From contig JAEXXM010000010.1 of the NCBI GenBank assembly GCA_023405815.1, positions 1 to 64,000 of the forward strand: a DNA stretch of 64,000 nt, read 5' to 3'. The notes beneath the pieces are model-generated. The model was given only the letters and a program-made list of their open reading frames with translations, had not been told where the DNA came from and made no database searches. Below are positions 59,592 through 64,000 of this stretch, piece after piece (positions within the stretch are counted from its first letter, which is position 1; every line of letters begins with the position of its first letter). The stretch comes from Pseudomonadota bacterium. Its GTDB lineage: Bacteria > Pseudomonadota > Alphaproteobacteria > Rhizobiales > Hyphomicrobiaceae. A program made the translations under genes and the position numbers.

Positions 59592-59840
59592 ACGGCATCC
59601 CTGGAAGGGTTCAGCTTCGGTTCATGCGCGGAATGGTTGAGTGTGGTCGAGATGCCAGATGTGGTTGGGATTCCTGGCACCGGCTTCACAAACCAGAGTT
59701 GAGCGATGCCCAAGGCCCCTATCGCGCCTCAATGCAATGCAGGAACTGGCACACCGCGTGTCGCGTTGTTCGCCGCGACGGAACGTGCAACTTTGTTGTT
59801 CCGCATTTTCTATATCCCTCTAGCGGCCAGGTGAGACTCC
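59592..59840. other. 249-bp intergenic region between bioZ and opgC
   Basis: No gene supported. It shows a TTGTTCCGCATTTTCTATAT stretch (59793-59812) with promoter-like TTGTTC and TATAT elements close to the opgC start, and otherwise no strong fold. Confidence 0.4.
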
Positions 59841-61040
59841 ATGCCGAAGAGCGTTTCCAGCTCCGGTACACAGCGCGACCTGCGGATAGACTTCTTCCGC
59901 GGCCTGGCCCTGCTGTTTATCTTCGTCGATCACGTTCCCGACAACGTGCTCGCCAAGTTCACGCTTCGTAACTTCGGCTTCGCCGACGCGGCGGAGGTAT
60001 TCGTCCTGTTGGCCGGCTTCTCCGCCGTGCTGGCCTATGGGCGCACTTTCGAAGGTCAGGGCTTTAAGGCCGGCTTCGCGCGCGTCTTCGACCGCGTGCG
60101 CGAAATCTATATCTGGCACCTTGCCCTGATTGTCATTTCCGGCATCGGCCTGTCGGCCGCCGCGATCTACTTCGGCGACTTCTCCTACGCCAGGAACATC
60201 GGCGTGCATGTCTTCTCCGAGAACCCGGGCCGCTCTACTGTGCTCGCGGCACTGCTGGTCAATCAGCCGAACTCGCTGAACATTCTGCCGCTCTACATCG
60301 TCCTGATGCTGTTCTGGCTGCCGTTCGTGCTGTGGTTGCTGCCGCGCAACCCCTGGCAGGCACTGGTTCTGTCGGTCGGCCTCTGGGCGGCCGCCAATAT
60401 TCTGTCCGCCAATCTGCCGAGCCTGCAGCATCCCAAGGGCTGGGTGTTCAACCCCTTCGCCTGGCAGCTCCTGATCACCATCGGTGCGATGACCGCGCAC
60501 TTCTATCGCAAGGGTGAAGTTCCCTATTCGCGTGGCTTGGTGTGGGCGGCGGTCGTCTACCTGACCTTTGCCTTCCTGTTCGTCGCGCCGTGGACGCAGA
60601 TCCCGGGCCTCGAGCAGGTGCGCCTGTTCGCACCCGACCTCCTCGGCAATGTCGACAAGACGTACCTGTCGCCTTGGCGCCTCGCCAACGTCGTCGCGCT
60701 CGGCTACCTCGTGCTCATCTTACTATCGCCCCAAAGCGCATGGCTAAATCAGGCCCTCGCCAGGGGAATTGGGCACTGCGGTCGGCACTCTCTTGAGATC
60801 TTCTGCCTTGGTACGGTCCTCTCGTTTGCCGGGTGGATCATCTTGGTTGAAGCCGGCTACGGACTCGGCCTACAGATCCTGGTGAGCTTCGTCGGCATTG
60901 GGATCATGTTGGGGATGGCATGGGGTCTGGCTATGCGCGGTCGTGGCACCGATTGGGTCTTCGCTCAGTCGCTACGCAAGTGGTTCGCGGAGCCGCGTGC
61001 TGGAGCACCGCCTTTGCCGGCCTCGCTGGTGCAGTCCTGA
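59841..61040 (+). CDS. opgC: OpgC-like integral membrane protein
   Basis: The 399-residue protein has about ten hydrophobic segments and begins DLRIDFFRGLALLFIFVDHVPDNVLAKFTLRNFGFADAAEVFVLLAGFSAVLAYGR, the OpgC (succinyl transferase for periplasmic glucans) family block. In other bacteria OpgC adds succinyl groups to osmoregulated periplasmic glucans; substrate here is unproven. The usual opgG/opgH neighbours are not in the window. The SGNH gene starts before its stop. Confidence 0.88.
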   Translation: MPKSVSSSGTQRDLRIDFFRGLALLFIFVDHVPDNVLAKFTLRNFGFADAAEVFVLLAGFSAVLAYGRTFEGQGFKAGFARVFDRVREIYIWHLALIVISGIGLSAAAIYFGDFSYARNIGVHVFSENPGRSTVLAALLVNQPNSLNILPLYIVLMLFWLPFVLWLLPRNPWQALVLSVGLWAAANILSANLPSLQHPKGWVFNPFAWQLLITIGAMTAHFYRKGEVPYSRGLVWAAVVYLTFAFLFVAPWTQIPGLEQVRLFAPDLLGNVDKTYLSPWRLANVVALGYLVLILLSPQSAWLNQALARGIGHCGRHSLEIFCLGTVLSFAGWIILVEAGYGLGLQILVSFVGIGIMLGMAWGLAMRGRGTDWVFAQSLRKWFAEPRAGAPPLPASLVQS

Positions 61041-61807
61041 TCTCGCCGGCAGCGGCCAACCCCCGCTGCCAGGCCCCCGACGCCCTAGTTCATTTCGACG
61101 CTCCTCTGCCGAGGCTTTCGGCGGCGCTTGCGGCCGGGCAACCGGTTCAGATTATCGCGCTCGGCTCCTCGAGCACGCAGGGTATCGGCGCATCGAGCCC
61201 CAAGGCTTCCTACCCGGTAAGGCTGCAGGCCGAGCTTCAGCAGCGCTTCCCGCGCAGCAAGATCACGGTCGAGAACCTCGGCATCGGCGGCCAGCTCGCT
61301 ACCGACATGCTGCCGCGCATCCGCCAGCAGGTCATTCCCCGCAAGCCGACGCTCGTCATCTGGCAGACCGGCGTCAACGACGCCCTCCGTCTCGTCAAGC
61401 TCGACCGGTTCCGTGAAACGGTGAATACCGGCCTCGATGAGCTGAAGCGCGCCGGCATCGACGTTGTCCTGTTGGACATGCAGTACTTCCCCAAGGCCGA
61501 GAAAGTGCGCGACTTCCCGCGTTTCCTCGTCGCCATGCGCCAGCTCGCCGAGCAGCGCAACATCCCAATCCTGCAGCGCTACGCGATCATGAGGCATCTC
61601 ATCACCACCGCGCAGTATACGCCGCAGCAGCTCCTCGCCTCCGACCAGTTCCACCCCAACGACCTGAGCTATGGTTGCCTCGGGCGCATGATGGCCGATG
61701 CCTTGCAGGACGAGGTCACCGACTTCGCCAAGACGGTAGCCAAGCGCAAGTACCCGGCCGAGCCCGCCAAGCAGGCGGGCGCTGCCGGACCGCTCCCGGT
61801 GCACTGA
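60980..61807 (+). CDS. SGNH/GDSL hydrolase, exported
   Basis: The 275-residue protein has a signal peptide (ACWSTAFAGLAGAVLISPAAA) and the SGNH blocks: GSSSTQG with catalytic Ser (block I), GIGGQ (Gly), WQTGVND (Asn) and DQFHPNDLSY with catalytic Asp and His. It hydrolyses ester bonds of an unknown substrate in the envelope. The GTG at 60980 leaves a 61-bp overlap with opgC; an ATG at 60920 overlaps more (121 bp). The overlap suggests coupled expression, and a role in modifying the same glucan is plausible (inference). Confidence 0.85.
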   Translation: MVRGAACWSTAFAGLAGAVLISPAAANPRCQAPDALVHFDAPLPRLSAALAAGQPVQIIALGSSSTQGIGASSPKASYPVRLQAELQQRFPRSKITVENLGIGGQLATDMLPRIRQQVIPRKPTLVIWQTGVNDALRLVKLDRFRETVNTGLDELKRAGIDVVLLDMQYFPKAEKVRDFPRFLVAMRQLAEQRNIPILQRYAIMRHLITTAQYTPQQLLASDQFHPNDLSYGCLGRMMADALQDEVTDFAKTVAKRKYPAEPAKQAGAAGPLPVH

Positions 61808-61946
61808 CGGCCGTCACTTCCGTCTCCGGTCTATGCGCCATCAGCCAGGTTGGCCGTTTAGTCCAGCAATGCCTGTGCCGGCTTAACCCGGTGCTGGCCT
61901 CGCAGGGCCAAATGCGCTAGCTCACAGCCGGGAGCAGGACCATGGC

Positions 61947-63632
61947 ATGACCGGACTATCGCGCACTCTAGAGCACGCTCGCGACCGCTACGACGTCATC
62001 GTCGTGGGGTCGGGCTACGGCGGAGGCGTCGCAGCTTCGCGTCTCGCGCGCGCCGGCAAGAAGGTCGCCGTCTTGGAGCGCGGTCGCGAGGTGCTTGCCG
62101 GTGGTTTTCCCTCCCGCTTCCCCGACCTCAAGAACGAGATGCAGGTCTCGGGCAAGAAGCTTCGCACCGGACCTTCCTCTGCGCTTTACGACGTCCGCCT
62201 TGGCGAGGACATGCACGTGCTCGTCGGCTGCGGCCTCGGCGGCGGCTCGCTGATCAACGCCGGCGTTGCGTTGCGGCCCGATGCGCGCGTCTTCGCTGAC
62301 GAGCGCTGGCCCGGTCAGATCGCCCAGGATGGATTGCTCGACGAAGGCTTCCGCCGGGCGCAGCTATGGCTCAACCCGCAGAGCGACCCCCGCGCCGAGA
62401 GCTTCACGAAATTCCGCACGCTCGAAGCCGCGGGAGCCGCCCTCGGCCATGACATCGTGCGCCCGACCATCACTGTCAGCTTCGAGTCCTCGACCAATGT
62501 CGTCGGCATCGAGCAGCCCGGCTGCACCCGCTGCGGCGACTGCTGCGGCGGCTGCAACGTCGGCGCCAAGAATTCCGTCGCCATCACCTATCTTCCGGAT
62601 GCGGTACGCCACGGGGCCGAGCTCTTCACCCATTCCGGCGTGCGCTACGTCTCCAAGACGCGCGACGGCGAATGGGAAGTTCATGTGCGCCGCCTCGATG
62701 GAAATGGCGGCGACCGAGTGCTGCGCGCCGCGATCATCGTGCTCGCCGCCGGCACCCTGGGCACTACGGAAATCCTTTTGCGCTCACGCGCCAATGGCCT
62801 CGCCGTCTCCGACCGCGTCGGCGAGCGGTTTTCCGCCAACGGCGACATTATCGCCTTCGGCTACGGCGCCCGCGAGCCGGTCAACGCCGTCGGCGTCGGC
62901 TATCCCTCCAAGGTCGAGGGGATGGAAGTCGGCGCCGCCGTCACCGGGCAGCTTGAGATCGACGACGCCGCGACGCTGGCCAACGAGCTGCGCGTGCAGG
63001 AAGGCGTGCTGCCCTCCGCGCTTGCCCCCATATTGCCGGTGCTGTTCATCCCCAATGGCCGGCTTCTCGGCGCGCTGCAGAGTCTCGTCAACGGCGTCTA
63101 CAAGGGACCGTTCGCCAAGCTGCAGACCTTCTTCGCCGTCTCGCACGACAGCGCTTCGGGTCGCTTCGTGCTCGACGACGATCGCTTGTCGCTCGTCTGG
63201 CCGACGGCCAGGGACGAGCCCGTCTATGCTCGGCTCGACGCCATTCTCTCCGATGTTGTGAAGCAGGCTGGCGGCAGCTACGTGAAGAACCCGCTTGCCG
63301 GCACCGTGATGGGGCACCAGCCGGCAACAGCGCATCCGCTCGGCGGCGCCGGCATGGGCCGCGAGCGCAGCGACGGCGCCATCAATCACAAGGGTCAGGT
63401 ATTCGATGCCGGCGCGGGCCGCGGCTCGACCGACGTGCACGCCGGGCTCTATGTCGTCGACGGGGCGATGATGCCGCGCTCGCTCGGCGTCAACCCGCTG
63501 CTCACGATCACGGCGCTCGCCGAGCGCGCGCTCATCCACATGCAGCAGGACTTGGGGCTCTCGTTCGATGCCGAGCCTCTGACAGGCGTGCGCGCCACGC
63601 CGCAGGACCTGAGCCCCTTCCTCGCCGCATAA
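61947..63632 (+). CDS. GMC family oxidoreductase with cysteine cluster
   Basis: The 561-residue flavoprotein has an FAD Rossmann motif VIVVGSGYGGGVAASRLARAGKKVAVLERG, GCGLGGGSLINAGV, and C-terminal AHPLGGAGMG and YVVDGAMMPRSLGVNPLLTITALAERA, as in cholesterol oxidase-like GMC enzymes. Between residues 193 and 203 is CTRCGDCCGGC with five cysteines, spaced like an iron-sulfur motif. Family members often carry it, and its role is unclear. Substrate unknown. The start ATG at 61947 is 139 bp after the SGNH gene. Confidence 0.85.
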   Translation: MTGLSRTLEHARDRYDVIVVGSGYGGGVAASRLARAGKKVAVLERGREVLAGGFPSRFPDLKNEMQVSGKKLRTGPSSALYDVRLGEDMHVLVGCGLGGGSLINAGVALRPDARVFADERWPGQIAQDGLLDEGFRRAQLWLNPQSDPRAESFTKFRTLEAAGAALGHDIVRPTITVSFESSTNVVGIEQPGCTRCGDCCGGCNVGAKNSVAITYLPDAVRHGAELFTHSGVRYVSKTRDGEWEVHVRRLDGNGGDRVLRAAIIVLAAGTLGTTEILLRSRANGLAVSDRVGERFSANGDIIAFGYGAREPVNAVGVGYPSKVEGMEVGAAVTGQLEIDDAATLANELRVQEGVLPSALAPILPVLFIPNGRLLGALQSLVNGVYKGPFAKLQTFFAVSHDSASGRFVLDDDRLSLVWPTARDEPVYARLDAILSDVVKQAGGSYVKNPLAGTVMGHQPATAHPLGGAGMGRERSDGAINHKGQVFDAGAGRGSTDVHAGLYVVDGAMMPRSLGVNPLLTITALAERALIHMQQDLGLSFDAEPLTGVRATPQDLSPFLAA

Positions 63633-63638
63633 GAAAAG

Positions 63639-63663
63639 CGGTCGGACCGCGAAGGTCCGGCCG
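63639..63663 (-). terminator. intrinsic terminator of the formate dehydrogenase gene
   Basis: A 10-bp stem CGGTCGGACC (63639-63648) with GGTCCGGCCG (63654-63663, one G-T pair) has a 5-nt loop. On the minus strand it is followed by CTTTTCTTAT. It lies between the convergent GMC and fdh genes. Confidence 0.7.
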
Positions 63664-63676
63664 CGCGCGCTGGACT

Positions 63677-64000
63677 TCAAGCGCTCTTCTTGTATCGCGC
63701 CGCATCCTCCGAGCCCTTGGTGGCATCGCCGGCAGTGTAGGAATGAGCGCCCGCACCTGCGAGCTTGCCCTTGTCGACGATCAGGTACTCGGTGCGGATC
63801 GGCTTGCCGGCGAAGTAGCACTCGAGAATTTCGCGTGTGCCGGCGGCGTACCGCGCCTGCGCCGACAGCGAGCTTCCCGAGATGTGCGGGGTCATGCCGT
63901 GATGCGGCATCGTCCGCCACGGGTGGTCCTTCGGTGCAGGCTGTGGGAACCAAACGTCACCCGCATAACCGGCGAGCTGTCCGCTCTCCAGCGCACGCAC
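63677..64000 (-). CDS. fdh: NAD-dependent formate dehydrogenase (3' part, cut by window edge)
   Basis: The last 107 residues of a D-2-hydroxyacid dehydrogenase-fold formate dehydrogenase: LESGQLAGYAGDVWFPQPAP, DHPWRTMPHHGMTPHISGSSLSAQARYAAGTREILECYFAGKPIRTEYLIV and AGAHSYTAGDATKGSE match methylotroph FDH of the Pseudomonas sp. 101 type, with the catalytic His in TPHISG. It oxidises formate to CO2 with NAD+, the last step of methanol dissimilation. The start and the NAD-binding domain are beyond the window. Confidence 0.93.
   Translation of the reverse strand: MRALESGQLAGYAGDVWFPQPAPKDHPWRTMPHHGMTPHISGSSLSAQARYAAGTREILECYFAGKPIRTEYLIVDKGKLAGAGAHSYTAGDATKGSEDAARYKKSA

Noticed and set aside
1..64000. 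CRISPR arrays, insertion sequences, prophage or defence genes
   Set aside because: No regularly spaced repeats, transposase, phage structural or defence-system motifs were seen; the only recombinase is housekeeping XerD.

Overview
This 64 kb window is chromosomal DNA of high G+C content from an alphaproteobacterium of the order Hyphomicrobiales (Rhizobiales), most likely a Hyphomicrobium-like methylotroph. This is inferred from the gene set: CobS/CobT cobaltochelatase, HmuP/T/U/V/R/Q-type haem uptake, the bioBFDAZ order, an Hsp15-like S4 protein coupled to a SUV3-type helicase, CarD, OpgC, and NAD-dependent formate dehydrogenase at the right edge. Gene order is compact. Many neighbours overlap by 4 bp (ATGA, GTGA and twice TTGA), which points to translational coupling.

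Layout. 0-2.5 kb: a VOC-fold enzyme, a saccharopine-dehydrogenase-like oxidoreductase and a YqhA membrane protein, all minus strand. 2.6-6.0 kb: three tandem paralogous YafK-type L,D-transpeptidases, one with an apparent signal peptide, one with a signal anchor and one a lipoprotein. 6.2-10.3 kb: accA, xerD, an exported conserved protein and a 48-residue membrane protein. 10.5-13.7 kb: aroK-aroB and a CorC/CNNM-type membrane protein. 13.8-19.2 kb: a His/Arg/Trp-rich exported peptide, BolA, a J-domain protein, cobS-cobT and a phytase-like esterase. 19.4-28.8 kb: rpmB, a DUF3108 protein, the SUV3-like helicase plus S4 protein, fdxA, CarD with a histone H1-like N-terminus, an SNase-like protein and an RTX-repeat protein.

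29.0-30.5 kb: tRNA-Arg(CCT) followed by three small, lower-GC genes without recognisable function. This looks like a small island at a tRNA. One of these genes encodes a solitary histidine-kinase dimerisation-like domain without the phospho-acceptor histidine. 30.6-38.6 kb: a complete potassium operon, a 27-residue micropeptide then kdpF-A-B-C-D-E, preceded by an 11-bp-phased set of repeats that looks like an OmpR/PhoB-family operator. 38.6-40.1 kb: an orphan sigma-54 promoter, a small membrane protein and a GST-like protein with a Lys-rich tail. 40.2-46.8 kb: a haem acquisition locus, hmuPTUV (minus) divergent from hmuR-hmuQ-hutX (plus), with a TGA-N9-TCA iron-responsive-operator-like dyad between them.

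46.8-51.2 kb: mutT (start codon in a hairpin loop), a two-hairpin MITE-like repeat, a methyltransferase, comF, grxC, a nitrilase-family amidase, a DUF1178 protein and a small hypothetical. 51.4-54.0 kb: alkaline phosphatase with a possible Pho box, convergent with a GntR/UTRA regulator. 54.5-59.6 kb: the biotin operon bioB-F-D-A-Z. 59.8-63.6 kb: OpgC, an SGNH hydrolase and a GMC oxidoreductase with a cysteine cluster. 63.7-64.0 kb: the C-terminal part of NAD-dependent formate dehydrogenase, cut by the window edge.

Most of the window is housekeeping. The less explained parts are the tRNA-adjacent island, the orphan sigma-54 promoter, the candidate sRNA before the tRNA, two families of intergenic repeats, the kdp leader, and several RNA hairpins at gene starts. 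All calls come from reading the sequence; no database search was run.
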